NCBI GenBank assembly: GCA_030691505.1
Contig: JAUYEG010000137.1
Span: forward strand, 1-43,604
DNA length: 43,604 nt
From: Bacillota bacterium
GTDB lineage: Bacteria > Bacillota > Sulfobacillia > JAUYEG01
Direction: 5' to 3'
Made by a program: the position numbers and the translations under genes. Positions 8,094 to 18,829 of this stretch are shown here, piece by piece. The notes below the pieces were generated by a model. It worked only from the letters and a program-made list of their open reading frames with translations, was not told where the DNA came from and ran no database searches. Position 1 is the stretch's first letter. Every line of letters begins with the position of its first letter.

Positions 8094-9248
8094 CTAGCTG
8101 AGACCCAACTTGACCTGCATCTCGCCAGGCTCACTGATACCCTTGGCAGCGTCTCCCGCGGCGGCCCCTTCGCCGCCGCGGCGGCCTGTTGTCCGGCGCG
8201 GCTCCGTGTTGACCGAGCGTTTGAGGACTACGTCGAAGACCGGCAACGGAGCCGCCAGGGCGCCCACTTTGGCCAGGAACTCGTCCGGCTCGTAGGAGCC
8301 CCCCAGCGGGGAGAAAGGATTGACCGTCGCCGCCAGCAGCCTGATTGGGGAAATCACGCGCAACTGCCCGCCAAGACGCGCGAAATCGCGCCAGGCGCGG
8401 GCGTTCGCGAACACCCTGGTGCCGTCGGCGAGGACTACCTGCACCCGTTTCACCACCTCCGCCCGCTTCATCAGGTCGCGCAACACGCTTCCGGGCAAGG
8501 AACCCCCCAAGACCACGTACTTCGTATCCGGCTCGACCGCCTGAGCGATGTATTCGCCCTGCTCCAGGGCGGTGCGGATCGGCAGTACCGTGACCCGCCC
8601 GTCCGCGCCGATAAGGCCGATCTTGTGCTCCGCGACGAGCCCCGCGGCCAGGGAGGCGTGCGGCTCCTCGCGTACCCGGCGCAGCCTGAAAAGCTCAACC
8701 GCGAGCCGGGTGCGGTTCAGCGTTTCGTCCATCGACGGGCTGACCGCGGCCCCTGTCGCCAGGATCGTGCCCTGGGTCACCGCCGGCGCGGCCGATGCGA
8801 CCCGGTCGAACGCCCCGTCCACCAGCACCAGCTCGGCCCCGAAATTGTGCATCAAGGCCACGACGTCGCGCGTCTGCCTGATCGTGTCCGGCCCCACGAG
8901 TTGCACGGCCCCGGCGCGGACGACCATGTAAATGACAACCGGGCCCAGGCGCGTGATGTACTCCGTGCCTTTCACAACCTGGAGGCCCGCCGTGCCCTGG
9001 CCGGCAACCTCCTCGGCGGTGGCGATGAGCGTGCCCTCGGGCGCGAAAATCGCCGGCTTGGGCAGGCGCGTCAGGATGTCGACGCGTTCCCCGTCACGGC
9101 CGGTGGATGTGAGCCCGAGGGACAAGTCCGCCCCGTCCGCCAGGCTGATCAGGTGATTCAGGGTCGTTGTCTTGCCAACGTTCTTGGCCATGCCGACAAC
9201 CGAAACGGTGCGCAGCTTGTCCTTGGTTACAAGGTCAAGCAGGCTCAT
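8094..9248 (-). CDS. kamB: KamB-like P-loop protein of the lysine aminomutase cluster (candidate aminomutase reactivase subunit)
   Basis: The protein has 384 residues. The Walker A motif GMAKNVGKT is at 19-27, followed by a region with alternating hydrophobic strands, and no membrane segment is seen. Position between kamA and kamD is the position of kamB in clostridial lysine clusters. KamB with KamC has been linked to reactivating the B12-dependent aminomutase after its cofactor is damaged. In this window no MutS-like KamC is present, so the partner is missing or lies elsewhere. The C-terminal 40 residues are low-complexity and Arg/Gly-rich. The P-loop is seen directly; the KamB name rests on position plus remembered family resemblance and needs a profile search. 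Confidence 0.65.
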   Translation of the reverse strand: MSLLDLVTKDKLRTVSVVGMAKNVGKTTTLNHLISLADGADLSLGLTSTGRDGERVDILTRLPKPAIFAPEGTLIATAEEVAGQGTAGLQVVKGTEYITRLGPVVIYMVVRAGAVQLVGPDTIRQTRDVVALMHNFGAELVLVDGAFDRVASAAPAVTQGTILATGAAVSPSMDETLNRTRLAVELFRLRRVREEPHASLAAGLVAEHKIGLIGADGRVTVLPIRTALEQGEYIAQAVEPDTKYVVLGGSLPGSVLRDLMKRAEVVKRVQVVLADGTRVFANARAWRDFARLGGQLRVISPIRLLAATVNPFSPLGGSYEPDEFLAKVGALAAPLPVFDVVLKRSVNTEPRRTTGRRGGEGAAAGDAAKGISEPGEMQVKLGLS

Positions 9249-9305
9249 CTGTGCTTGGCCACCTCTTATCCCTGTGGGATTGGTAGTCGCGGGACGTCCG
9301 CCGGC

Positions 9306-10631
9306 CTACCGGCCGGGCCCAGTTTTGCGCCGCGCTCTGGCCAGCCCTTGCGGCTCGAGGCTCTGGAATTGCCCGGAGTAGAGCTCCCCAAGCCCGGTGC
9401 CCAGGTCCTCATGTCGCGTGCCGCAGAGGGGACAAACACCTCCGTCCGCATCGTCGCTTGCGCCGCCGTCCGCCGCCGGACGCGGGCGGGGCTCCCGGTA
9501 GACCGAGATCACGCCTTCGTAGTTGCGCAGGACGACCTCCTGCTCACCCATGGATATCAGGTAGCTGGGCCCGACGGGGATCTTGCCGCCCCCGCCGGGC
9601 GCGTCGATGACGTAGGTCGGCACCCCCAGGCCCGTGGTGTGGCCCCGCAGCAGCTCGATTATCTTGATCCCGGTGGCCACCGGCGTGCGGAAGTGGGCGA
9701 TGCCGCGCGTCGGGTCGCACTGATATATGTAGTACGGCCGCACGCGGATGCGCAGCAGGCCCTGCACGAGACGGCGCATGACCAGCGGACAGTCGTTGAC
9801 CCCGCGGAGCAGCACCGTCTGGTTGCCGAGCGGCACCCCCGCGTCAGCCAGCCGGGCGCAGGCGGCCTCGCTCTCGGGGGTTATCTCCCGCGGATGGTTG
9901 AAATGGGTGTTGAGCCACACGGGATGAAAGCGCTTGATCAGCGCGCACAGCTCGGGCGTGATTCGCTGCGGCAGGACGACCGGCGCGCGGGTGCCCAGGC
10001 GGATGATTTCCACGTGCGGGATGGCGCGCAGTTGGCTAAATAGATACTCAAGGGTCTCGTCCGGCACGAGCAGGGCATCGCCGCCGGAAAGCAATACGTC
10101 GCGCACCGCCGGCGTCCGCCGGATGTAGTCGAGGCATGCGTCGAGCTCGGCCCGCGGGCGGGCGTGATCCGCATGGCCCGCAAGGCGGCGGCGCGTGCAG
10201 TGGCGGCAGTACATGGCGCACTGGTCGGTGATGATAAACAGCACCCGGTCCGGGTAGCGGTGCGTGAGGCCGGGCGCCGGCGAATCCACGTCCTCGTGCA
10301 GGGGGTCGCTGCCCATGTCCGACGGGTCGGCCAGCAGTTCGTCGGCGGTCGGCACGGCCTGACGGCGGATGGGGCAGTGCGGGTCGGCGGGGTCGATCAG
10401 CGAGGCCAGGTAGGGCGTAATCGCCATCCGGAACGTGCCGAGGCAGCGACGGACGCCGTCCTCGGCCGCCTGATCGAGCGGCAGTACGCGGGCCAGTCCC
10501 TCCAGGGTGGTAATCCGGTTGCGCACCTGCCAGCGCCAATCGGCCCAGTCGGCCGGCGCCGTACCGGCAAACGGGCCGGCCTGCGGCCCGCCGCCGCCCA
10601 CTGCCGGACCACGGCACTGCCGATCGGCCAT
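9306..10631 (-). CDS. kamA: L-lysine 2,3-aminomutase (radical SAM, PLP)
   Basis: The protein has 441 residues from the ATG at 10631, 7 bases behind GGAGG; an ATG two codons upstream lies only one base from it and is unlikely. It catalyses L-lysine to L-beta-lysine, the first fermentation step. The radical SAM cluster motif is Cys138-x3-Cys142-x2-Cys145. The PLP lysine is Lys350 in PGGGGK. Asp306 and Asp343 lie 44 and 7 residues before it, exactly as Asp293 and Asp330 lie before Lys337 in the Clostridium subterminale enzyme; those aspartates bind the substrate side-chain amine, so lysine is the expected substrate. A CPLC near the C-terminus matches the zinc-binding tail. It starts 22 bases after kdd. 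Confidence 0.95.
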   Translation of the reverse strand: MADRQCRGPAVGGGGPQAGPFAGTAPADWADWRWQVRNRITTLEGLARVLPLDQAAEDGVRRCLGTFRMAITPYLASLIDPADPHCPIRRQAVPTADELLADPSDMGSDPLHEDVDSPAPGLTHRYPDRVLFIITDQCAMYCRHCTRRRLAGHADHARPRAELDACLDYIRRTPAVRDVLLSGGDALLVPDETLEYLFSQLRAIPHVEIIRLGTRAPVVLPQRITPELCALIKRFHPVWLNTHFNHPREITPESEAACARLADAGVPLGNQTVLLRGVNDCPLVMRRLVQGLLRIRVRPYYIYQCDPTRGIAHFRTPVATGIKIIELLRGHTTGLGVPTYVIDAPGGGGKIPVGPSYLISMGEQEVVLRNYEGVISVYREPRPRPAADGGASDDADGGVCPLCGTRHEDLGTGLGELYSGQFQSLEPQGLARARRKTGPGR

Positions 10632-10653
10632 CGCCATGCCTCCTTGTATGTTG

Positions 10654-11706
10654 CTACGATAGGAACTGGGCCTCGAAGACCCGGCGCAATACCGCGCTTT
10701 CCCGCAAGCAGTTCAAGGCGACGGCGGCGTGTCCCTTCGCGTAGCCGTTGCCCACAATCATGTTGACGTCGCGTCCGATGCCCTCCGCCCCGAGCGCGGC
10801 GGCGGTAAAGCTGGTCGCCATGCTAAAAAAGTATATCGTCCCGCCCTCGCGGGTAGCCAGGATGGACGCCATCTCGGTCCCCGGCACGTTTACGCAGTTG
10901 ATGGTGACGTCCGCGAGCCGCCCGCCGGTTGCCTCGCTGACCATCTCCATGACCTCGAGCGGGCGCTGCGCGCTGCCCGCCAGCACCAGGTCGGCAAAGC
11001 CGCTCGCCCTGGCCCTGGCGCAGCTCGCCTCGCTGTGGCCGAGCCCGATGACCCGGCCGGTGACCCCTGCGCGGCGGCGGGCCTCGTACATGCACAGCAT
11101 CCCGGATTTGCCGCCCGCGCCGATGACCAAGACGGTATCGCCGGGCCGTACCAGCCGCGCGGTCTGGGCCGGCGCTCCGGCGACGTCGAGGACGGCCAGA
11201 GCGAGGCGTTCGGGGATGTCCGGCGGCAAAACGGCGTAGATGCCGCTGGCGAAAAGCACGGCCGTGCCGCGCACGTCCACCTGATCCGTGTCCTCGTTGA
11301 CCTTGAGGACTTCCTCCAGGTGGAGGGGCGTAAGCGACAGCGAGACGAGCGTGACGACCCTGTCCCCCGGCCTGGTGCGGCCATAGTCGGGGTGAGCCGG
11401 TCCGACTTCGAGGACCTCGCCGATCAGCACCCCGCCTGATCCCGTAACGGGGTTGTGCATCTTGCCCCGCTTGGCGACGGTCTCCTCGATCTGGCGGGCG
11501 ACCTTGGCGGCGTCGCCGCCGGCCGCCTCCTCCATCTGCGTGAAGCTGGCGGCGTCGATGTTGAGGGTCTCGACACCGATAAGAATCTCATTGTCATAGG
11601 CCCGCGCAATGTTGTCGAGCTTCCAGGCCGGTTGCGGCAGGCTCCCCACCGGTTCGAGCGAACGGTGCGTGCCGTAGGGGCATGCCGCGAGAGAACGTGC
11701 TGACAA
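10654..11706 (-). CDS. kdd: L-erythro-3,5-diaminohexanoate dehydrogenase
   Basis: The protein has 350 residues from the TTG at 11706, 8 bases after AGGGAGG. The frame is open further upstream, but those 63 codons read as non-protein and cross the promoter. The N-terminus YGTHRSLEP...[10 protein letters not shown] is diagnostic of Kdd. A medium-chain dehydrogenase-like core has the Rossmann motif VIGAGGKSG. It oxidises 3,5-diaminohexanoate to 3-keto-5-aminohexanoate with NAD(P)+, the step after KamDE. It is the first gene of the run, though its product acts after those of kamA and kamDE. The next enzyme, the keto-aminohexanoate cleavage enzyme Kce, is not in the window. Confidence 0.93.
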   Translation of the reverse strand: MSARSLAACPYGTHRSLEPVGSLPQPAWKLDNIARAYDNEILIGVETLNIDAASFTQMEEAAGGDAAKVARQIEETVAKRGKMHNPVTGSGGVLIGEVLEVGPAHPDYGRTRPGDRVVTLVSLSLTPLHLEEVLKVNEDTDQVDVRGTAVLFASGIYAVLPPDIPERLALAVLDVAGAPAQTARLVRPGDTVLVIGAGGKSGMLCMYEARRRAGVTGRVIGLGHSEASCARARASGFADLVLAGSAQRPLEVMEMVSEATGGRLADVTINCVNVPGTEMASILATREGGTIYFFSMATSFTAAALGAEGIGRDVNMIVGNGYAKGHAAVALNCLRESAVLRRVFEAQFLS

Positions 11707-11748
11707 GCAACTAACCTCCCTGGCCCGCCAAAGGCTGAAGCCCAGCCG

Positions 11749-11757
11749 AGTATAACA
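11749..11757 (-). promoter_or_regulatory. Extended -10 promoter candidate for the kdd-kam run
   Basis: On the minus strand TGTTATACT combines a TG extension with a near-consensus -10 hexamer (TATACT), 43 bases upstream of the kdd TTG. No good -35 lies at the usual distance, which fits an extended -10 promoter. An imperfect palindrome (11791-11811) is centred about 50 bases further upstream. Confidence 0.5.
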
Positions 11758-11790
11758 TGGCCTGCAGACGGCGGGCAGACTAGGCAGGGC

Positions 11791-11811
11791 GCATGGACCA
11801 GGTCTGCATGC
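11791..11811. repeat. Imperfect palindrome upstream of kdd
   Basis: GCATGGACC and GGTCTGCATGC face each other around a single A. Lying upstream of the kdd promoter, it is a candidate site for an activator or repressor of the lysine cluster. No matching regulator gene is nearby. Confidence 0.4.
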
Positions 11812-11829
11812 GTTCGAGTTGTGAGGAAA

Positions 11830-11849
11830 GTTGTATGTGTCAATGCAAC
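11830..11849. repeat. 20-bp inverted repeat between kdd and hspR
   Basis: GTTGTAT and ATGCAAC (one mismatch) flank a 6-base centre. On the minus strand the repeat contains a perfect TTGACA, but no -10 lies at the right distance. It lies about 27 bases upstream of the hspR -35 box and could control either direction. Confidence 0.45.
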
Positions 11850-11875
11850 TCTTACGGATGTCCCTTGTACACTTA

Positions 11876-11905
11876 TTGACGCACCCAGGGCACAAAGCCT
11901 ATACT
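11876..11905 (+). promoter_or_regulatory. Sigma-A type promoter for hspR-dnaK operon
   Basis: TTGACG (11876-11881) and TATACT (11900-11905) are separated by 18 bases, and the -10 ends 26 bases before the hspR start. The consensus HspR operator CTTGAGT-N7-ACTCAAG is not found around it. Confidence 0.7.
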
Positions 11906-11931
11906 TGCCTCGTCGGTAGGAGGTGGCCGCG

Positions 11932-12333
11932 GTGAAGCTTCACGGTCCGGACGAGCCGGTGTACACGATCGGCGTCGTTGCCAGGCTGCTCGGCGTCAGC
12001 GCGCAGACTCTTCGCCTGTTCGAACGCGAGGGGCTTGTCGAGCCGGCACGGACGGAGGCCAATATCCGGCTGTACTCCCAAAACGAGCTCATCCACCTCC
12101 GGCGCGTGTGCGAGTTGGTGCGGGTGGAGGGTGTCAACATCGCCGGGGTCCGCACCGTGCTGCGCATCGAGCGCCGGTACGAGCAAATCCTGGGGCCATC
12201 CGCCGAGGAGGAGTACAGGCCTGCCGGCGGCGAGGCACAGGGCAGGTCAGGCGACGGCGGAGGAGCCGGGGGTAAACCCGGCGGCGGTCGAGACGGCGGC
12301 GGCGATGCCGGCCGCGCTCGTTTTCCGCGCTAA
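11932..12333 (+). CDS. hspR: HspR-type MerR-family heat-shock repressor
   Basis: The protein has 133 residues from the GTG at 11932, 8 bases behind AGGAGG; a GTG at 11923 overlaps that site and is unlikely. The MerR-type winged helix covers about residues 10-80: a YTIGVVARLLGV start, a helix with TLRLFEREGL and an IRLYSQNEL wing, all typical of HspR. The tail after residue 95 is Gly/Asp-rich and disordered. In actinobacteria and some Firmicutes HspR represses dnaK and clpB operons with DnaK as co-repressor. Here it is the first gene of the operon, followed by dnaK after 78 bases, which fits feedback control by DnaK. MerR-like metal sensors are excluded by the lack of a metal-binding loop. Confidence 0.88.
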   Translation: MKLHGPDEPVYTIGVVARLLGVSAQTLRLFEREGLVEPARTEANIRLYSQNELIHLRRVCELVRVEGVNIAGVRTVLRIERRYEQILGPSAEEEYRPAGGEAQGRSGDGGGAGGKPGGGRDGGGDAGRARFPR

Positions 12334-12411
12334 ACAACGCCCGCCAGAGACCAGCAGGGGTCAGGGGAATGATTGCCGGCCGGGGCCGGTCAGGAAAGGA
12401 GCACGACGTCA

Positions 12412-14364
12412 ATGCCCAAGGTTGTCGGGATCGACCTGGGAACCACAAACTCGGTTATCGCGGTCATGGAGGCTGGTAAGCCAAATGTGATCGTCAACGC
12501 CGAAGGCAATAGACTTACGCCATCGGTGGTGGGTTTCAGCAAGACGGGTGAGCGGCTGGTCGGGCAGCTCGCGCGGCGCCAGTCCGTGCTCAACCCGGAA
12601 AACACGGTGTTCTCCATCAAACGGTTCATGGGCCGGCGCTACGACGAGGTGGAGGGCGAGCGCAAGCGCGTCCCCTACAACGTGCGGCGCGGCGGAGGCG
12701 GCGAGGCCAGGGTCAACGTCCCGCTCACGGGCAAGGACTTCTCGCCCGAAGAGATCTCGGCCATGATCCTTCAGAAGATGAAGACCGACGCGGAGAAGTA
12801 TCTCGGCGAAACGGTAACCAAGGCGGTCATCACGGTGCCCGCCTACTTCAACGACTCACAACGTCAGGCTACCCGGGACGCCGGGCGCATCGCCGGCCTT
12901 GAGGTGCTCCGCATCATCAACGAGCCGACGGCGGCGGCGCTGGCCTACGGGCTCGATAAGAAGACCAACGAGACCATCCTGGTCTGGGACCTCGGGGGCG
13001 GGACATTCGACGTCTCCGTGCTCGACGTGGGCGACGGCGTGTTCGAGGTCAAATCCACGGCGGGCGATACGCATCTTGGCGGCGATGATTACGACGAACG
13101 GATCGTCAACCACGTCGCGGCGGAGTTCCAGCGCAGCGCGGGTATCGACCTGCGCACGGACCGGCAGGCCCTTCAGCGCCTGATCGAGGCGGCGGAAAAG
13201 GCCAAGACCGAGCTGTCGCAGGTCACGGAAACCAACATCAGCCTGCCGTTCATCACGGCGGACCAGAACGGCCCCAAGCACCTGGAAAGCAAGCTGACGC
13301 GGGCCAAGTTCGAGGAGCTGACCGCGGACCTCACGGAGCGGACGACGGGTCCTTTCCACCAGGCGCTCCGGGACGCAAAGCTCGGCCCGGAGGATCTTGA
13401 CGAAATCATCCTGGTCGGCGGCGCGACGCGCATGCCGGTTATCCAGGAGCTGGTCAAGCGGCTGACGCGCAAGGAGCCGCACCGCGGGGTCAACCCGGAC
13501 GAGGTCGTGGCCGTCGGAGCGGCGATCCAGGCGGGCGTGCTGGCCGGTGAGGTCAAAGACGTGGTCCTGCTCGACGTAACCCCGCTCAGCCTGGGCATCG
13601 AGACTCTGGGCGGCGTCATGACGAGGCTGATCGACCGCAACACGACGATCCCGACGCGCAAGAGCCAGACCTTCACCACCGCGGCAGACGGGCAGACATC
13701 CGTCGAGATCCACGTGCTTCAGGGCGAGCGCGATATCGCTGCGGGCAACCGTACCCTCGGTCGTTTCCACCTTCAGGGGATCCCGCCGGCGCCGCGCGGC
13801 ATCCCGCAGATCGAAGTGACGTTTGACATCGATGCCAACGGCATCGTCAACGTATCCGCCAAGGACATGGGCACGGGCAAGGAGCAGCGCATCACCATCA
13901 CAGCCTCCACGCAGCTAAACAAGGACGAGGTCGAGAAGCTGGTGCGCGAGGCTGAGCGCCACGCGTCCGAGGACCGCGCGCAGCGCGACAAGGTCGAGGC
14001 CCGCAACATGGCCGATTCGGTCGTGTACCGCACCGAGAAGATGCTCAAGGACATCGGCGACAAGGTCTCCGCCGGCGCCCGCGAAAAGGTCGAGTCCGCT
14101 CTGGGCCGTCTCAAGGAGGCCATCAAGGGCCAAGACGTCGAGCGCATCAAGCAGGCGACCGAGGAGGTCAACCAGTCTGCGTACCCGCTGTCCGAAGAGC
14201 TGTACCGGCAGACGGCGGGCGCCGCGCCGGGTGCGCCGGGCGCGCCGGGCGGCCCCGGGCCGCAAGGCGGCGAGCACAGGCAGCCCGCAGACGATGACGT
14301 GATCGATGCCGAGTTCAAGGCCACCGACGAAAAGGACCGCGGGCCACGGGGCGGTGTCATCTAA
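12412..14364 (+). CDS. dnaK: Molecular chaperone DnaK (Hsp70)
   Basis: The cytosolic Hsp70 has 650 residues from the ATG at 12412, about 10 bases after AAGGAG. The ATPase domain opens with [15 protein letters not shown] and contains [16 protein letters not shown] and [10 protein letters not shown]. The substrate domain begins around residue 385 with the [14 protein letters not shown] segment, and the C-terminal lid ends in a Gly/Pro/Ala-rich linker and a DDDVIDAEF-like tail. It lacks the 24-residue insertion in the nucleotide-binding domain of Gram-negative DnaK: the segment after [11 protein letters not shown] is short, as in Gram-positive proteins. Its stop overlaps the grpE start by one base (TAATG), so translation is coupled. 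Confidence 0.98.
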   Translation: MPKVVGIDLGTTNSVIAVMEAGKPNVIVNAEGNRLTPSVVGFSKTGERLVGQLARRQSVLNPENTVFSIKRFMGRRYDEVEGERKRVPYNVRRGGGGEARVNVPLTGKDFSPEEISAMILQKMKTDAEKYLGETVTKAVITVPAYFNDSQRQATRDAGRIAGLEVLRIINEPTAAALAYGLDKKTNETILVWDLGGGTFDVSVLDVGDGVFEVKSTAGDTHLGGDDYDERIVNHVAAEFQRSAGIDLRTDRQALQRLIEAAEKAKTELSQVTETNISLPFITADQNGPKHLESKLTRAKFEELTADLTERTTGPFHQALRDAKLGPEDLDEIILVGGATRMPVIQELVKRLTRKEPHRGVNPDEVVAVGAAIQAGVLAGEVKDVVLLDVTPLSLGIETLGGVMTRLIDRNTTIPTRKSQTFTTAADGQTSVEIHVLQGERDIAAGNRTLGRFHLQGIPPAPRGIPQIEVTFDIDANGIVNVSAKDMGTGKEQRITITASTQLNKDEVEKLVREAERHASEDRAQRDKVEARNMADSVVYRTEKMLKDIGDKVSAGAREKVESALGRLKEAIKGQDVERIKQATEEVNQSAYPLSEELYRQTAGAAPGAPGAPGGPGPQGGEHRQPADDDVIDAEFKATDEKDRGPRGGVI

Positions 14365-14972
14365 TGCCCGGCCCAGGGGACCATCGCGATCGGGACCCGC
14401 AGACCGCGGCGGCTGGCGGGCCCGAACAAGGTGCCGGTAACGAGGCCGAGGCAGCGGGGGAAACAGGGGCGGCGGGCGCCGCCGCCCCCGCGCCCGCGGC
14501 CCAGGTTGACGACTGGCGCGCCCAGGCCGAGGACAACTACAACCGCTTCTTGCGCGCCAGGGCTGACTATGACAACCTCGCGCGCCGCACCGAGCGCGAG
14601 GTCCACCGGCTTGTGCGGCTGGGCAAAAAGGACCTTCTCATGCGGCTGCTCGAGCTCGCGGACAACATGGACCGCGCGCTGGCCGGCTGGCGGCAGGCGC
14701 TGGCTGGCGTTGAGGGCATCGATCCCGACTCCCTCACCGGCGGCGTGGCCATGATCGCCCGGCAGCTGCAGGCTGTGCTGGCCGCGGAAGGCGTTGTGCC
14801 TGTGGAGGCGGTGGGCAAGCCGTTCGACCCCGCTCTGCATGAGGCTGTTGCTGTGTGGGAGTCGGCGGACGTCACCGCGGAGACAGTGACCGACGAGTTG
14901 CGCAAGGGGTACACCCAGGGCGGCGAGGTGCTGCGCCCGGCGCAGGTGCGGGTGGCCAGACCCCGGTCGTAA
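14364..14972 (+). CDS. grpE: Nucleotide exchange factor GrpE
   Basis: The 202-residue DnaK nucleotide exchange factor has an Ala/Gly/Pro-rich disordered start (1-50), then a coiled-coil stretch (about 50-110) with the family features NYNRFLRARADYDNLARR and LLELADNMDRAL. A beta-rich C-terminal domain has the characteristic GKPFDPALHEAV and a late 'GYTQGGEVLRPAQVRVA' segment. The ATG at 14364 shares its A with the dnaK TAA stop. It lies in the usual heat-shock order after dnaK. Confidence 0.96.
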   Translation: MPGPGDHRDRDPQTAAAGGPEQGAGNEAEAAGETGAAGAAAPAPAAQVDDWRAQAEDNYNRFLRARADYDNLARRTEREVHRLVRLGKKDLLMRLLELADNMDRALAGWRQALAGVEGIDPDSLTGGVAMIARQLQAVLAAEGVVPVEAVGKPFDPALHEAVAVWESADVTAETVTDELRKGYTQGGEVLRPAQVRVARPRS

Positions 14973-15038
14973 GACACGCGGAGCCACGCCGTCGCGACTA
15001 ATCCACGTTGGCGGTTTGTGGCGCCTTAACTGGCCTAT

Positions 15039-15974
15039 TTGGTGTGTCATTGCGCGGCCTCTGGGCGTGGAGGGCTGGAGATCAAGGACTACTATGCGGT
15101 CCTCGGGGTTGCCAGCGCCGCTGGGCTCGAGGAGATCAAACGGCGGTACCGTCACCTCGCCAAACAGGCCCACCCCGATGTCGCCCAGGCGGGCGGGGGC
15201 GACTCGGCGTGGTTCCTGGACCTGCAGGAGGCTTACGGGGTACTCAGCGACCCCGCCGCCCGTGATCGCTACGACCGCGCACGCCTCCGGCTTGTCGGCG
15301 GACTGGCGGGCGGGCTTGCGGCCGCCCCGGCCGAGGCGCGTGAGCAGGCGCCGGCAGGCGTGGGGTCAGTCTTGAGCCGCTTCGTCCGGGACTTCCTTGG
15401 CGACACGTGGGCCCCGGGCGATCCGCCGGCGCCATCCGCACGGACGGCTTTTTCACCGCCAGACTGGCGAGCGGACACGGCGGGCCGGGCTGCTTTCGCC
15501 CGGCGCGGGCCGACCAGACGTGAACGAGCCGACGGCTTCGGCCAGGACCAGCCGGCTCGGGTGCTGCTTGACCTCGCTGAGGCCTTTACCGGCAAGGATA
15601 TTGCGTTTGAGGGCGTTAGAGTGCGCATTCCCCCTGGAGCCAGGCAAGACTCCGTGATGCGCATCCCCTGGGCAGGCGCAGGACAGCCGTACCGCTTCGT
15701 CCGCATCGAGTTTCGACCGGATGCGCGGTACCGGCTGGCAGGCGACGATCTGCACGTGGATGTGGCTGTTGATCCGGCTCTGGCCGAGGCCGGCGGTGAA
15801 CTGCCCCTTACTACCCCCGCGGGGCGGCTGACGATGACGTTGCCGCGAGGCATTGCCAACGGCCAGGTGCTGCGGCTGCGCGGGCGTGGATTGCCGCCGA
15901 CGGCATGGCGCAGGGCGGGCGATTTGCTCGTGAGGGTCGTCCGGTCGGGCAGCCGGGACCACGTGCGGGGGTAG
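15039..15974 (+). CDS. cbpA: DnaJ-family co-chaperone, CbpA-like (no zinc finger); start uncertain
   Basis: A J domain (KDYYAVLGV...HPDVAQ...AYGVLSDPAARDRYD) stimulates DnaK; the HPD triad is present. A Gly/Phe-poor linker follows, then the DnaJ C-terminal substrate-binding domain with VRIPPGARQDSVMRIPWAG and a second beta domain ending in VLRLRGRGLPP. The four CxxCxGxG zinc-finger repeats of true DnaJ are absent, so it is CbpA-like (DnaJ type II) and is the only J protein in this operon. The TTG at 15039 and GTG at 15042 lack a ribosome binding site. A good GGAGG (15069-15073) is 7 bases before an ATC codon at 15081, exactly where the conserved protein begins, so initiation at ATC is possible. 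Confidence 0.88.
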   Translation: MVCHCAASGRGGLEIKDYYAVLGVASAAGLEEIKRRYRHLAKQAHPDVAQAGGGDSAWFLDLQEAYGVLSDPAARDRYDRARLRLVGGLAGGLAAAPAEAREQAPAGVGSVLSRFVRDFLGDTWAPGDPPAPSARTAFSPPDWRADTAGRAAFARRGPTRRERADGFGQDQPARVLLDLAEAFTGKDIAFEGVRVRIPPGARQDSVMRIPWAGAGQPYRFVRIEFRPDARYRLAGDDLHVDVAVDPALAEAGGELPLTTPAGRLTMTLPRGIANGQVLRLRGRGLPPTAWRRAGDLLVRVVRSGSRDHVRG

Positions 15975-15982
15975 TTACGCCA

Positions 15983-16012
15983 GGTGAACGCCCCGGGCCG
16001 GCAACGTTCACC
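15983..16012 (+). repeat. Inverted repeat between cbpA and clpB
   Basis: Perfect 8-bp arms GGTGAACG and CGTTCACC flank a 14-base GC-rich centre just after the cbpA stop. No T-run follows. It may be a protein-binding site or an mRNA processing hairpin. Confidence 0.5.
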
Positions 16013-16026
16013 AGGGGCAAACGCGG

Positions 16027-16044
16027 CGGCGGACGCGTCCGCCG
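16027..16044 (+). repeat. Perfect 18-bp palindrome just before the clpB ribosome binding site
   Basis: CGGCGGACGCGTCCGCCG is fully symmetrical and is followed by TTTAAGGAGGG, the clpB ribosome binding site. As RNA it forms a hairpin with a four-base loop directly before three U residues. It could be a partial terminator, an attenuator or an operator for clpB. Confidence 0.55.
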
Positions 16045-16061
16045 TTTAAGGAGGGTTGTCC

Positions 16062-18680
<2,619 letters not shown>

Positions 18681-18757
18681 CCGCCCTGCAATTCGTCAGA
18701 CAGGCATAATTCCACCTCCCAGCGCCACAACTATGACGACGCTGGAAGCCTCCGCGG

Positions 18758-18783
18758 CGCGCCGGCACATCCGGCGCGTTTAT
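18758..18783 (+). terminator. Intrinsic terminator after clpB
   Basis: CGCGCCGG and CCGGCGCG form a perfect 8-bp stem with a five-base loop, followed by TTTAT. It lies about 80 bases after the clpB stop and before the ribosome binding site of the glycosyltransferase gene. The T-run is short, so some read-through is possible. Confidence 0.65.
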
Positions 18784-18829
18784 CAGACGGCAGGCCCGGC
18801 AGCTCGTATGACCCTGGGAGGAACGTCGA

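Noticed and set aside
11838-11843. Minus-strand -35 box TTGACA for kdd
   Set aside because: No acceptable -10 hexamer lies 16-18 bases downstream; the extended -10 at 11749-11757 is a better candidate.
11707-11895. N-terminal extension of Kdd (63 codons)
   Set aside because: It covers the promoter and palindromes, is unlike Kdd, and the TTG at 11706 has a strong ribosome binding site exactly before the conserved start.
11821-11931. HspR-associated inverted repeat (CTTGAGT-N7-ACTCAAG)
   Set aside because: No copy, nor one with few mismatches, was found by eye around the hspR promoter.
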